Shown: positions 52,528 to 61,585, counted from the first letter of the stretch. The stretch is DNA of 64,000 bases from an uncultured Dorea sp. (GCA_910584575.1 CAJUBG010000010.1:1-64000), one strand, 5' to 3'. Notes: generated by a model from the sequence alone, not told the origin. Numbers and translations are program-made.

Positions 52528-53340
52528 GTGAGAAAAAAGAGGGTTACAGTTACAAACATGGTTTTGGCATGTTTTGTATTTACTATTATACTGCCAGTTG
52601 TGGTGCTGCTGCTATGGACGGTTACAGAGCGATGGGCATGGCCGGATTTGTTTCCGCAGGTGTTTTCTATGCGTGCGCTTGCTGGAATTTTTCAAAAGGG
52701 TGGGACGCTTACAAGGATATTTCTTTCCAGTATTATGATTTCTTCTGTGGTGGCCGTGTTGTCGGTGGTCATTGGTACGCTGACGGCCAGGGCGTTGGTA
52801 CTGTATGAGTTTCGCGGGAAGGGGCTTATTCATTTCCTGACGGTGCTTCCCTTTATGGTCCCTGCAACGGCATTTGCGATGGGAATCCAGATTGCGTTCA
52901 TTAAGATGGGATTAAATAATACTGTGATGGGCGTGGTAGTTTCCCATCTGATTTGTTCCCTTCCGTATGCGGTGCGCCTGATGATGGATGGAACGGCGGC
53001 TGTGGGGGACAGGCTTGAGGAGCAGGCGAGGGTTTTGGGGGCGTCGGCGGTGCAGGCGTTTGTGCGCGTGACGCTGCCGGTTCTGGTTCCGGTGCTTTTG
53101 TCTGCCTTCAGTATGTCATATATTGTGTCATTCAGCCAGTATTTTCTGACGCTGTTGATTGGCGGTGGGCAGGTCAGGACATTTACGGTGGTGATGGTGC
53201 CTTATCTGCTAAGTGGTGAGAGGAACATTGCATGTGCGTACAGTGTGATCTTCCTTGGGGTCACGTTGGCGGTATTTGGGATATTTGAGAAGATTGCCGA
53301 CAGATGGAGCCGAAATATGGATACGGAATTTTATGCGTAA
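52528..53340 (+). CDS. YnjC-like ABC permease, second half
   Basis: 270 residues from a GTG with AGAAAGG before it. BPD_transp_1 permease with the EAA loop EQARVLGASAVQAFVRVTLP and pattern VSFSQYFLTLLIGGGQVRTF, which resembles the second half of YnjC and ThiP/CysT-type permeases. Pairs with the preceding permease. Confidence 0.82.
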   Translation: MRKKRVTVTNMVLACFVFTIILPVVVLLLWTVTERWAWPDLFPQVFSMRALAGIFQKGGTLTRIFLSSIMISSVVAVLSVVIGTLTARALVLYEFRGKGLIHFLTVLPFMVPATAFAMGIQIAFIKMGLNNTVMGVVVSHLICSLPYAVRLMMDGTAAVGDRLEEQARVLGASAVQAFVRVTLPVLVPVLLSAFSMSYIVSFSQYFLTLLIGGGQVRTFTVVMVPYLLSGERNIACAYSVIFLGVTLAVFGIFEKIADRWSRNMDTEFYA

Positions 53341-53369
53341 ATGTGTATTTATAGAGGAGGGGTGTGGAT

Positions 53370-54317
53370 ATGGGCGTAAGGATTGGACAGTTGAGCGTAT
53401 CGTTTGGAGGAACGAGGGTGCTTAACGAGATTAGCCTGGAGATTGCAGACGGGGAGTTTGTCTCCCTTCTGGGGGCTTCGGGCTGCGGAAAAAGTACGCT
53501 TCTTAAGAGCATAGCGGGGCTTTTGGAGACGGAGGCGGGGAGTGTTGAGATTAATGGGGAGGCTATGGACAATATTTCGCCGGAAAAGCGGGGGACTGTG
53601 ATTGTGTTTCAAGATTTGAGGCTGTTTCCCCATATGACGGCGGGGAAGAATATTGCGTTTCCCATGAGTATTAAGAAGGTTCCCAAGGAACGGCAGCAGG
53701 AAAACGTAAAACGGCTTCTTAAGCAGGTGCAGCTATCAGGATATGAAAACCGTAAGGTTCGGGAGATGTCCGGAGGACAGATGCAGCGCGTCGCTCTTGC
53801 CAGGGCGCTTGCGGCTGACCCCAGGCTTTTGCTCTTGGATGAGCCGTTTTCGGGGCTGGATATGAGGCTTCGCATGGAGATGGGCGAGCTAGTGAGGAAG
53901 CTGCACCGTGAAAATGGGCTGACGACTGTGCTTGTGACCCATGATAAGCAGGAGGCGCTTAAGTTTTCAGACCGGATTGCGCTGATGAGCAAAGGAGAGA
54001 TTTTGCAGTATGACACGCCCCAGGAGATTTTTAGGCATCCGGTAAACCGAGAGGTGGCAGAGTATTTCGGAAGGATGAATTATATCAGGGAGGGTGAACG
54101 AAAAATCGGAGTCCGGCCTTTTGATATCCGTATTCTGCCGTCTGGGAATGACTGTGTTGTGGAGGAGGTTGTGTTTATGGGGGAGACGGCGGAGGTTTTG
54201 CTTGGCACGCCCCAGGGGAGGGTGTATTGTATGATGATGAGCAGGGAACTGGATGAGATGGGGGTTAAGGTTGGAGAACGTGTGGGGATGGAAATTGTCG
54301 GGCGGGTTGGCGAGTAG
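53370..54317 (+). CDS. YnjD-like ABC transporter ATPase
   Basis: 315 residues from the ATG at 53370, eight bases after GAGGAGGGG; a GTG at 53364 is the alternative. Walker A LLGASGCGKST, signature MSGGQMQRVALARALA, Walker B LLLLDEPFSGLD, His-loop LVTHDKQEALKFS, then a C-terminal TOBE-like domain (IGVRPFDIRI ... GMEIVGRVGE). The TOBE tail suggests regulation or anion specificity as in Fe/sulfate/thiosulfate importers. Last gene of the rhodanese-YnjBCD cluster. Confidence 0.88.
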   Translation: MGVRIGQLSVSFGGTRVLNEISLEIADGEFVSLLGASGCGKSTLLKSIAGLLETEAGSVEINGEAMDNISPEKRGTVIVFQDLRLFPHMTAGKNIAFPMSIKKVPKERQQENVKRLLKQVQLSGYENRKVREMSGGQMQRVALARALAADPRLLLLDEPFSGLDMRLRMEMGELVRKLHRENGLTTVLVTHDKQEALKFSDRIALMSKGEILQYDTPQEIFRHPVNREVAEYFGRMNYIREGERKIGVRPFDIRILPSGNDCVVEEVVFMGETAEVLLGTPQGRVYCMMMSRELDEMGVKVGERVGMEIVGRVGE

Positions 54318-54574
54318 ATATTGCATCATGTTTTTTCATGTGGTATACTTTTGCTAAGAATTCTAAAAGGTGTTCATCTTTTATTTTCTGTCTGGCAGTT
54401 CGCCGGATTACTCGCTGGTTATTTAAAATAATACAGACTATGAGGTTCTTAGCATAGAAGATTTTCTGCTTTTCCATACTTCTGATTTATGATATGATAA
54501 ATTATAACCAAAGGGCATACATTAAAGTCTTCTTATGTGAAACTGACGTATTCTGTAAATGAAAGGAGACTTTT
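54318..54574. other. 257-bp intergenic region without a convincing gene
   Basis: AT-rich. No clear terminator follows the ATPase gene. TATGATAT/TAAATTATAA sequences around 54,487-54,510 could hold the -10 of the next gene; the ribosome binding site GAAAGGAGA lies at the right end. A weak minus-strand frame crosses the left half and is not accepted as a gene. Confidence 0.4.
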
Positions 54575-55465
54575 ATGACTCACACACAGAATGGAACGCA
54601 GACAAAGACTGATTTTATCATGTCCCCGACAGTTGACGTATGTTTTTGCGGACTTATGGAAAATCCAATCGTTCGGAAAGGGTTTTGTGCAGCTATTATG
54701 AGGATTTCGCCGGATATGATCGGGGAGACGGAGTTGCTTCCCACACATATACGAAGGGAGAATGTCCACGATAAGCTTGGAATTCTGGATGTCCTGGTAA
54801 AACTGAAGGATGGAACGAGAATTAATATGGAGATGCAGGTGAGGTATTTCGAGTTCTGGGATGAAAGGGCATTATTTTATCTGAGCAAGATGTTTTCCGG
54901 ACAGTTAGAATACGGGGATACCTATGAGCAGTTACAGAAATGTATTCATGTCAGTATCCTTGACTTTATTCGTTTTCAGGAGGATGAAAAATGTTACCGT
55001 ACCATACATTTTAGGGATGATGAGAACTGTGAGATTTATAATGACAAGATGGAATTACAGATCTTAGAGCTTAAGAAGCTGCCAAAGGAAGTAAGGACAG
55101 GGGAAGATATCGTAGGCTGGATGCGTTTTCTGAACGGAAAAACCAGAGAGGAGTTTGAGCGTATGGCAGGGACGAGCGAATATTTGGGAGAAGCGTATGA
55201 AGCATTACAGCGATTGAGCGCGGATGAACGGAAACGTCTGGAATATGAGGAACGGGATAAGGCTTTGAAGGACTATAATACGCAGATGAACAGTGCGAGA
55301 AGGCAGGGGCAGAAGATAGGGGAGAATGCAGGTATTCAATTAGTATGTAATATATTGAATATGCATACACAGGGTAAATCTGTGGAAGAAATCGTATTAG
55401 CGTGTGATACGAGTGCAGAGAAGGTTCAGATGATTTTACAGAATGTAGAATTCGTAAAAGGATAA
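54575..55465 (+). CDS. Rpn-family PD-(D/E)XK nuclease/transposase-like protein
   Basis: 296 residues. TDFIMSPTVDVCFCGLMENP start and the nuclease core HDKLGILDVLVKLKDGTRIN with MEMQVRYFEFWDERALFYLS, giving Asp and Glu-x-Gln of the PD-(D/E)XK motif, as in RpnA-E (recombination-promoting nuclease) and related transposase_31 proteins. The C-terminus has the usual helical GKSVEEIVLACDTSAEKVQM segment. Such genes spread as single mobile units; no flanking inverted repeats were found. Confidence 0.85.
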   Translation: MTHTQNGTQTKTDFIMSPTVDVCFCGLMENPIVRKGFCAAIMRISPDMIGETELLPTHIRRENVHDKLGILDVLVKLKDGTRINMEMQVRYFEFWDERALFYLSKMFSGQLEYGDTYEQLQKCIHVSILDFIRFQEDEKCYRTIHFRDDENCEIYNDKMELQILELKKLPKEVRTGEDIVGWMRFLNGKTREEFERMAGTSEYLGEAYEALQRLSADERKRLEYEERDKALKDYNTQMNSARRQGQKIGENAGIQLVCNILNMHTQGKSVEEIVLACDTSAEKVQMILQNVEFVKG

Positions 55466-55474
55466 GGGATTGAG

Positions 55475-56350
55475 ATGAAGCACATTATATTTGACTGTGA
55501 TAATACTTTTGGGGTGAAGGACTGTGATGTGGATGACGGACTTGCCCTTCTATATCTTCTTGGATGTAAAGAAGCTGCAAAAATCCATGGGATTACGGCA
55601 ACCTATGGAAACAATCGCTTGGAGGTTGTGTATGAGACCATCCACAGGATGTTAAAAGACCTGGGGAGAGAGGATATTGCGGTAAAACGCGGAGGATATG
55701 AAGCAGGAGACTATGACAGCGAGGCGGCGGATTATCTGGCAGAGATGGCAGACAAGCTTCAGGGTCAGTTATCTATTTTAGCAACCGGTTCCCTTACGAA
55801 CCTTGAGGGCGCATATGAAAGAGATGTTCACTTTTTTGAGAAGGTAAAGGAAATCGTGCTCATGGGCGGAATTACAGAGCCGTTGGTCTTTGAAAAAAAG
55901 GTTATGGATGAGCTTAATTTTTCCTGTGACCCTCTGGCGTCCTGCAATGTACTGAAATACGGGAACCATGTCTCAGTGATTACGGGGAATCATTGTCTTA
56001 AGGTCTTGTTTACCAAGGAGGAATATAAAAGAGAGCTGTTTTCACGTAAGGAGCCCATTGCCAGATATATCAGAGAACAGACGGATTACTGGTTTGGGTA
56101 TAATGAGGAGGATTATGGAATTAAAGGCTTCTATAACTGGGATGTGACGGCGGCTGTGTATCTGATGCATCCGGAATTGTTTACAGAGCAAAGAGGAAGA
56201 TTTGCATTTTCCGAGGAAGATTTAAAGACGGGATATCTGCGAAGGACGCCGGAGGGTATGTGGCAGTGTAGCCTTCCGGAGATTGGAGATGCAGAAGCAT
56301 TTAAAAGAAATATTTATGATACATGGTTGAAAGTTAAGATGCCTGCATAA
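55475..56350 (+). CDS. Nucleoside hydrolase (IunH-like)
   Basis: 291 residues, 9 bp after the Rpn gene. N-terminal Ca-binding Asp cluster DCDNTFGVKDCDVDDGLALL, GITATYGNN, LSILATGSLTNLEGAYERD, IVLMGGITEP, LNFSCDPLASCNVL and a C-terminal YNWDVTAAVYLMHPELFT Asp. The family normally cleaves nucleosides to base and ribose; here the first motif is DCDNTFGVKDCDVDD, a little longer than the usual DTDPGIDD, so the substrate may differ. Confidence 0.82.
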   Translation: MKHIIFDCDNTFGVKDCDVDDGLALLYLLGCKEAAKIHGITATYGNNRLEVVYETIHRMLKDLGREDIAVKRGGYEAGDYDSEAADYLAEMADKLQGQLSILATGSLTNLEGAYERDVHFFEKVKEIVLMGGITEPLVFEKKVMDELNFSCDPLASCNVLKYGNHVSVITGNHCLKVLFTKEEYKRELFSRKEPIARYIREQTDYWFGYNEEDYGIKGFYNWDVTAAVYLMHPELFTEQRGRFAFSEEDLKTGYLRRTPEGMWQCSLPEIGDAEAFKRNIYDTWLKVKMPA

Positions 56351-56380
56351 ACGTCATTTGTATACCTTAGTAAAACGAAG

Positions 56381-56422
56381 GAAGTGAGAATCCGTATAAA
56401 CAACGGTTTCCCACTTCTTTTT
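56381..56422 (+). terminator. Terminator between convergent genes
   Basis: GAAGTGAGAATCCGT (56381-56395) and ACGGTTTCCCACTTC (56403-56417) pair with small bulges, followed by TTTTTC on the + strand. It lies between the nucleoside hydrolase and the minus-strand permease stop and could serve both. Confidence 0.8.
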
Positions 56423-56423
56423 C

Positions 56424-57233
56424 TCATCCTTTTAATCCGTTTAACGCAACGCCTGCCTCAAATTTTGACTGTAACAGCAGATAGAATAAAAACGGCGGCA
56501 GGAACGTGATTACCGCACACGCCATAGAAAGCCCCACATCCACATCATACTGAGCCTTCATCGTAGTCAATGCCAGCGGAAGCGTCCGCATGGTATCATT
56601 AGTAGTAATGATGAGAGGCCATGTGAAATTATTCCACGCCCCGATAAATGTAAAAATCGAAAGGGTCAGCATAGCAGATTTCACTAACGGCAGAATGACA
56701 GACCACAGAATCCTTCGGTTGGAGGCGCCGTCAATCCTGGCAGATTCCAGCAGTTCATCAGGGATGCCAAGAATCGCCTGCCTCATAATAAATACGCCGA
56801 ACGCCGTAGGAAGGGGAAGAATCAGGGCTTTAAAGGTATTAACCCATCCCATTCCACGAACCACGATATACAGCGGTACCAGAATCACTTCTGAGGGCAC
56901 CAGCATGGTCAGTATCAACAGCAGGAAAATCTTATTATTCCCCTTGAATTTCAGCTTTGCAAACGCAAATCCGGCGGTGCAGCTCGTAAAAAGTGTCAGC
57001 GCCACACCTGCAAACGCGACGATGACGCTGTTCAGAAAATAACGTCCGATGGTACCGTCTGAGAAAATATTCTGATAATGCGTAAATGTCACATTAGATA
57101 AAGAAAAACTGAAATCATATGCATTTAACGTACTTTTCAGGGACATCAGTATCATGTATACAAAGGGCAGGATGCAGAGCAAGGCTGTAAAAAGCAGCAC
57201 AACATTTCCAAATATATGTGATAATTTCTTCAT
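56424..57233 (-). CDS. Sugar-type ABC permease (MalG/UgpE class)
   Basis: 269 residues from the ATG at 57233, eight bases after AGGAGG; an in-frame GTG at 57242 is too close to that site. Six helices with a strong EAA loop (ELLESARIDGASNRRILWSV) and the MalG-type ending AGVALNGLKG. Last gene of the minus-strand importer operon. Confidence 0.88.
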   Translation of the reverse strand: MKKLSHIFGNVVLLFTALLCILPFVYMILMSLKSTLNAYDFSFSLSNVTFTHYQNIFSDGTIGRYFLNSVIVAFAGVALTLFTSCTAGFAFAKLKFKGNNKIFLLLILTMLVPSEVILVPLYIVVRGMGWVNTFKALILPLPTAFGVFIMRQAILGIPDELLESARIDGASNRRILWSVILPLVKSAMLTLSIFTFIGAWNNFTWPLIITTNDTMRTLPLALTTMKAQYDVDVGLSMACAVITFLPPFLFYLLLQSKFEAGVALNGLKG

Positions 57234-57245
57234 CGCAGCCACCTC

Positions 57246-58133
57246 CTATATCTCTGAAGCTTCGCGTCTCATAAAACGCTGCTGGAACAAAACGACCACC
57301 AGAACCATCAGCATCAGAACGTTGGAAACCGTCATGGCATATCCTGCTTTGCCGCCCTTGAAGGTAAGCTGGTAAGCGTACATAACCATGGTAGTGGTTG
57401 ACATGGAGGGGCCGCCTCCGGTCATGGTGTATACGATATCAAATACCTGCATAGAGCTTATGATGGCCAGAAATGTATTTAGAATCAGCGTTGGTTTCAA
57501 AAGAGGGAGCGTAATACGGAAGAAAATATCCCAGGAATTCGCGCCGTCTGAGCGCGCTGCCTCATAGTAGTTATCCGGTATGGACATCAGGGAGGACAGG
57601 GTAATAATCATGTAATATCCCATATTCTTCCATACGATGATCATGGACAAGGTGATAATCGCGGTTGTACTGCTGCCAAGAAGCATGGTAGGGTCAATCC
57701 CAAAAATCCCGAACAGAAAGCTGACTGCCGGATGCCCGCCGTTTAGGATGGCTTTCCATACGGTGCCGACCACGGCGCTGGAGGACAGCACAGGAATAAA
57801 TAACGCTGCCTTGGTAAATTTTCCAAGAAAAGTATCCTTTCTGGAGGCAATCAATGCGGCGAGAACCGTGGAGGCAATCATCTGTAAGGGAACTGCCATC
57901 ACTGTAATCTTAACCGTATTAAGGATGCAGAGCTTAAGCTTGTCATCCCGCAGTAATTTCTGATAGTTGAAAAGTCCGTTGAATTTCGCCGGCGTAATGA
58001 TGTTGTATTTCGTGAAGCTAAAACAGACTGCAATGATCAAAGATCCTGCCACAAACGTAAGCAGGATCAATGAAATCGGCGTGATATAAGCATAAGGCGA
58101 AAGAACGGACAATATGTTCTTCTTTTTCTTCAT
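57246..58133 (-). CDS. Sugar-type ABC permease (MalF/UgpA class)
   Basis: 295 residues. YITPISLILLTFVAGSLIIA start, LLGSSTTAIITLSMIIVWKN, EAA loop YYEAARSDGANSWDIFFRIT, and QVFDIVYTMTGGGPSMSTTT, the last being a marker of MalF-like permeases. Ten bases separate it from the binding protein gene. Confidence 0.88.
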   Translation of the reverse strand: MKKKKNILSVLSPYAYITPISLILLTFVAGSLIIAVCFSFTKYNIITPAKFNGLFNYQKLLRDDKLKLCILNTVKITVMAVPLQMIASTVLAALIASRKDTFLGKFTKAALFIPVLSSSAVVGTVWKAILNGGHPAVSFLFGIFGIDPTMLLGSSTTAIITLSMIIVWKNMGYYMIITLSSLMSIPDNYYEAARSDGANSWDIFFRITLPLLKPTLILNTFLAIISSMQVFDIVYTMTGGGPSMSTTTMVMYAYQLTFKGGKAGYAMTVSNVLMLMVLVVVLFQQRFMRREASEI

Positions 58134-58142
58134 TTTTTTGTC

Positions 58143-59471
58143 CTATTCTTCGTTATCCGCCCAGTATTCGTCTAAGGTGTCATTTGCAAACTCGGCAGAT
58201 TCATCCAATGCCTCCTGAACCTCCATCTTTCCTTCCATAATAGACTGGATATGGGCTGCAAGATTTTCCAGAATCTCACTTCCGCAAGGGCCAACCTGTA
58301 ACGGACGCCATTTGTCACGGTCCTCGGAAACGATGCGCTCCATCTTCGGATCGCCGTTGTAGCTCTCGGACTTAGTCAGAGGCGCGCCGGGCGCAACCTT
58401 GTGGTATTCTGTCATAAATTCTGAGCTGCAAATGTATTTGATCAGCTTCATGGCAAGCTCAGGATTCTCGCAGGCTGACATAATAGACAGAGAATCGGCA
58501 GCACCGAAGGTTCCATAGTCGGCATTTTTCAGAGAGGTTACATAATCCCAGTTTAAGTCAGGATAGGACTCTTTGAACAGCGTCTCCTGTGACTGTGAGG
58601 AACGCGTAACGCCAAAGGCTGCCTTTCCTGCACCGAATACAGTAGAAAATGCGTCCTGGCCGGACAGAGAGAGCAGATTTTCCGGCATATAGTCTTTCAG
58701 GCTTAAGAAGAACTCGATTGCCTCGGCGCCGTTCTTGTCATTGAAGCGCGCGCTCTTAAGGTCGTCTGCGTAGATATCTCCGCCTGCCTGCCAGATGAGG
58801 CTGTAAATATAGGAATTCATCATGTACAGGTTGCTCATGTCTCCGCTGTTTAAGCCCACAGCGTATCCGTACTGGTCAATCTTGCCGTCGCCGTCTGTGT
58901 CCTGGGTAGCTTTTTCACAGATGCGCGCAAAATCCTCCCATGTCTCAGGTGCGGTTTCATCGATGCTATCCAGAATGTCCTGGTTATAATAAAGAACGAA
59001 AGGCACGCCGGTTACGATTGGCATACCGTATAATCCGCCCATCATCTCCCCGCGGTCTAAGTACAGGTATTCGTCATAGTCAGCGTCGTCAACCATATCA
59101 GTCAGGTCGATGACCGCGCCGGAAGAAATGTAGGTGGGATACATCTCTGCGTACATATAACCGATGTCCGGACCTTCTCCTGCGCTGATGGCGGTGGACC
59201 ATTTCTCCTCGTAAGTGTCCCACGGAATCAGCTCTATCTCGACCTGGCAGTTGTTCTCCTTCTCGAAGTCCTCCAACAATGGTTTGAAGTTGTTTTCCGT
59301 ATCGTCATCCAGTGGTGGAAGCCACATGGTCAGGGTGGTCTTGCCGGAATCATCTTTAGAGCCGCTGCCTCCTTCGCTGCCGCTGCCGTTACCGTTGCCA
59401 CCGCATCCGGCAGCAAGGGCAGCTACCAAGGATGTGCATAACAGGGTACTCATCAGTTTCTTTTTCGTCAT
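58143..59471 (-). CDS. Extracellular sugar-binding lipoprotein 1
   Basis: 442 residues; lipoprotein Cys23 (LVAALAAGC) and Gly/Ser-rich linker. Family 1 solute-binding fold: TLTMWLPPLDDDTENNFKPL, GEGPDIGYMYAEMYPTYISS, GLYGMPIVTGVPFVLYYNQD, ETWEDFARICEKA. First gene of the minus-strand operon, with a promoter whose -35 touches a 32-bp palindrome. Ligand likely an oligosaccharide or sugar derivative; not determinable. Confidence 0.9.
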   Translation of the reverse strand: MTKKKLMSTLLCTSLVAALAAGCGGNGNGSGSEGGSGSKDDSGKTTLTMWLPPLDDDTENNFKPLLEDFEKENNCQVEIELIPWDTYEEKWSTAISAGEGPDIGYMYAEMYPTYISSGAVIDLTDMVDDADYDEYLYLDRGEMMGGLYGMPIVTGVPFVLYYNQDILDSIDETAPETWEDFARICEKATQDTDGDGKIDQYGYAVGLNSGDMSNLYMMNSYIYSLIWQAGGDIYADDLKSARFNDKNGAEAIEFFLSLKDYMPENLLSLSGQDAFSTVFGAGKAAFGVTRSSQSQETLFKESYPDLNWDYVTSLKNADYGTFGAADSLSIMSACENPELAMKLIKYICSSEFMTEYHKVAPGAPLTKSESYNGDPKMERIVSEDRDKWRPLQVGPCGSEILENLAAHIQSIMEGKMEVQEALDESAEFANDTLDEYWADNEE

Positions 59472-59530
59472 AATCCTTTTCCTCCTCTGTGATATTTCAC
59501 TCGATATCTTCGGTATTATGTTTCAGTGTA

Positions 59531-59559
59531 AGTATATAATAGGGGGAGGGTATTTTCAA
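59531..59559 (-). promoter_or_regulatory. Promoter of the minus-strand ABC operon
   Basis: On the minus strand, TTGAAA (complement of 59554-59559) and TATACT (complement of 59531-59536) are separated by 17 bp. The palindrome at 59558-59589 touches the -35 box. Confidence 0.65.
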
Positions 59560-59589
59560 ATAGATATATTTTATAAAATATATCTATTT
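59558..59589. promoter_or_regulatory. Perfect 32-bp palindrome between divergent genes
   Basis: AAATAGATATATTTTA (59558-59573) is followed immediately by its exact reverse complement (59574-59589). It has no central spacer, so a dimeric regulator or cruciform is more likely than a terminator. It is placed between the minus-strand ABC operon and the UroD-like gene; AAATAGATATA recurs at 61600-61610. Confidence 0.75.
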
Positions 59590-59620
59590 ATAGAATTATT
59601 GTATAAATAGAATTGCAGGA

Positions 59621-59650
59621 TTGTCTAATGTAAGAATTTTGTGATATGAT
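59621..59650 (+). promoter_or_regulatory. Probable promoter of the UroD/GNAT_C pair
   Basis: TTGTCT (59621-59626) and TATGAT (59645-59650) with an 18-bp spacer, 37 bp upstream of the start codon. Confidence 0.5.
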
Positions 59651-59686
59651 AAATCCATATATTTCTGTCATATGGGAGGATATGCT

Positions 59687-60751
59687 ATGAAGCTTCAGAA
59701 ACACGAGGAGATGACCCCGCAGGAGAGAAGGGCGGCGATTCGGGAAGGACGGGATTATGACCGCATTCCCTGCGTACCGTTTATGGGTGAGTTCAAGTGC
59801 AATCTTACGAAAGTCAGCGTATGGGATTTCTGGCATGACCCACGGAAGATGGCGGAGGTTGAGATTGCCGCTTTTAACCGTTATGGCTATGACCGGATTG
59901 TAATTGGACCCAACACCAGAGGGATTACGGAGGCGTTGGGGGGAAGGTTCGTCTATCCTGAAAAGGGGCTTCCCTATAATGACAAACCTTTGTTACAGGA
60001 ATATAGTCAGTTAGATGGCATAGAGGCTGCGGATGCGAAGAAGAATGAGCGAATCCTGACATTTGCAAGAGAGGCAGAGCTTTTGGCAAAAGAGGCTTTC
60101 GGCATCGTTCCAATTGAGGTCAGTATCGGAGGACCCTTTACCATTGCGTCGAATCTCAGAGGGGTTGAGCTTCTGCTGCGGGACTGCCGGAAATATCCGG
60201 AGGAAATCCACCGGCTGATGAGGCTGATTACAGAGAGCCAGAAGTCGTGTATCGACATGGCGGCAGAGTTTGGCTTCGGAATTGCTATGGCGGATCCGGT
60301 TGCCAATCCGGCGCTTATTGGACCGAAGATGTACGAGAAGTTCGTGTTCCCGTATACAAAGGAGATTACAGATTATGCCCTTCTTAAGACCAATGAACGT
60401 GTATCCCTTCACATGTGCGGGAAAACTTATAATATATGGAAATATTTGTGCCAGTATGAGTTAAATGAGTTAAGCCTTGACAATATTATCGACCTTGAGC
60501 GTGCTGTGTTGGAATTGGGAGACCAACTTCCAATTGCGGGAAACGTGGACCCGGTGGAGGTTGTGATGAACGGCAGCAGGGAGGAAATCCATCATGCGGT
60601 TAAAAGCTGTATTGAGATTGGGAAAAAAGCAAAGAAGGGGTACGTGCTGGCAACAGGATGCGACGTGCCGGATACGACAGACCCGCTAAAGATTGACTGG
60701 CTGATGGAGGCGGCCAGACAATATGGGAAAACAGGAGAGAGAACGATATGA
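59687..60751 (+). CDS. UroD-superfamily methyltransferase 4
   Basis: 354 residues from the ATG at 59687, seven bases after GGGAGG; ATG 59672 lies before that site. MTPQERRAAIREGRDYDRIP start, GPFTIASNLRGVELLLRDCR, metal-site candidates His and Cys in RVSLHMCGKTYNIW and Cys in LATGCDVPDTTDPLKID. It is closest in plan to protein 1 at 35.2 kb (matching GNVDPVEVV / GNVVPVEVL segments). Here no corrinoid gene is adjacent; the corrinoid protein at 37.4 kb or another in the genome would be needed. It overlaps the following gene by 4 bp. Confidence 0.8.
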   Translation: MKLQKHEEMTPQERRAAIREGRDYDRIPCVPFMGEFKCNLTKVSVWDFWHDPRKMAEVEIAAFNRYGYDRIVIGPNTRGITEALGGRFVYPEKGLPYNDKPLLQEYSQLDGIEAADAKKNERILTFAREAELLAKEAFGIVPIEVSIGGPFTIASNLRGVELLLRDCRKYPEEIHRLMRLITESQKSCIDMAAEFGFGIAMADPVANPALIGPKMYEKFVFPYTKEITDYALLKTNERVSLHMCGKTYNIWKYLCQYELNELSLDNIIDLERAVLELGDQLPIAGNVDPVEVVMNGSREEIHHAVKSCIEIGKKAKKGYVLATGCDVPDTTDPLKIDWLMEAARQYGKTGERTI

Positions 60752-61554
60752 CGTTAGAAGAATTAATGAAGCGGCTTCATCTGCCGCAGGCCGCATGTGA
60801 GACGCTTTGCGAAGAACGAATCAGCGGGAAGGAGTACAAGGTCTGGAAAGACAAGTTCTATCAGGATATCAAGCAGTTTATCAATGAATGGAAAGAAATA
60901 GACGAACGCCTAGCCTGGGCCTTGGAGTTCTATCTGAAGCTGGCAATCGATACCTATGAAGAATACCAAAAGAAAGGATATGCAGACAAGGTGTTTGACC
61001 AGACCTTCTACGACATTACAATCTGGTGCAATGAATGTTACAAAAAACACGGCGTCTATGGCCTGGAGGAACTCTGGTGGCTTGGTTTGTCGGTAAAAAT
61101 GGGGCTATTCCGGCTTGGAAGGCTGCAATTTGAGCCAATACTGGTTCAGAAGGACATGAAGGGGGAGGGTCAGGAGATTCTGGCAGGAACCAGGGCGCTG
61201 AACGTACATATTCCCGCGGGGGAGCCCTTAGGGTATGAGGAATGTCAGGAGTCTTTTGACCAGGCATTAGAATTCTTCGGGGAGGAATACCGGGTATTCG
61301 TCTGCGACTCCTGGCTTCTGTCTCCCCATTTGCAGGAGATTCTTCCGGATACAAGCAATATCATCCGTTTTCAGAAGCTTTTTTGTGTGACGGAGGTTGG
61401 CTATCCATATCCCCAGGCAGAGCAGAGAATCTTTGGGGAGGTACTTGATGATAAGAAAAATTATCCGGAGGATACGTCGCTTCAGAGAAAGGCGAAGGAA
61501 TATGTGTTGTCCGGTCGGGACATTGGAATCGGCGTCGGCTTTTTTTCACGTTAA
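60748..61554 (+). CDS. GNAT_C-type acyltransferase-domain protein
   Basis: 268 residues, ATGA overlap with the methyltransferase gene. The N-terminal helical domain (LAWALEFYLKLAIDTYEEYQ, VFDQTFYDITIWCNECYKKH) and C-terminal part (LNVHIPAGEPLGYEECQESF, FVCDSWLLSPHLQEILPDTS) match the two-domain acyltransferase family annotated NAT_N/GNAT_C. Function is not established. The tight coupling to a UroD-type protein and to sugar importers on both sides is worth attention. Confidence 0.72.
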   Translation: MTLEELMKRLHLPQAACETLCEERISGKEYKVWKDKFYQDIKQFINEWKEIDERLAWALEFYLKLAIDTYEEYQKKGYADKVFDQTFYDITIWCNECYKKHGVYGLEELWWLGLSVKMGLFRLGRLQFEPILVQKDMKGEGQEILAGTRALNVHIPAGEPLGYEECQESFDQALEFFGEEYRVFVCDSWLLSPHLQEILPDTSNIIRFQKLFCVTEVGYPYPQAEQRIFGEVLDDKKNYPEDTSLQRKAKEYVLSGRDIGIGVGFFSR

Positions 61555-61585
61555 AGATACATTTACCGGAGTAAATAATCTGAGA

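Noticed and set aside
54265..54477. A 70-residue minus-strand frame (MEKQKIFYAKNLIVCIILNN start) at the end of the YnjD-like gene
   Set aside because: It overlaps the 3' end of a real gene, has no clear ribosome binding site, and no family is recognised. It could be a gene remnant, but the evidence is too weak.
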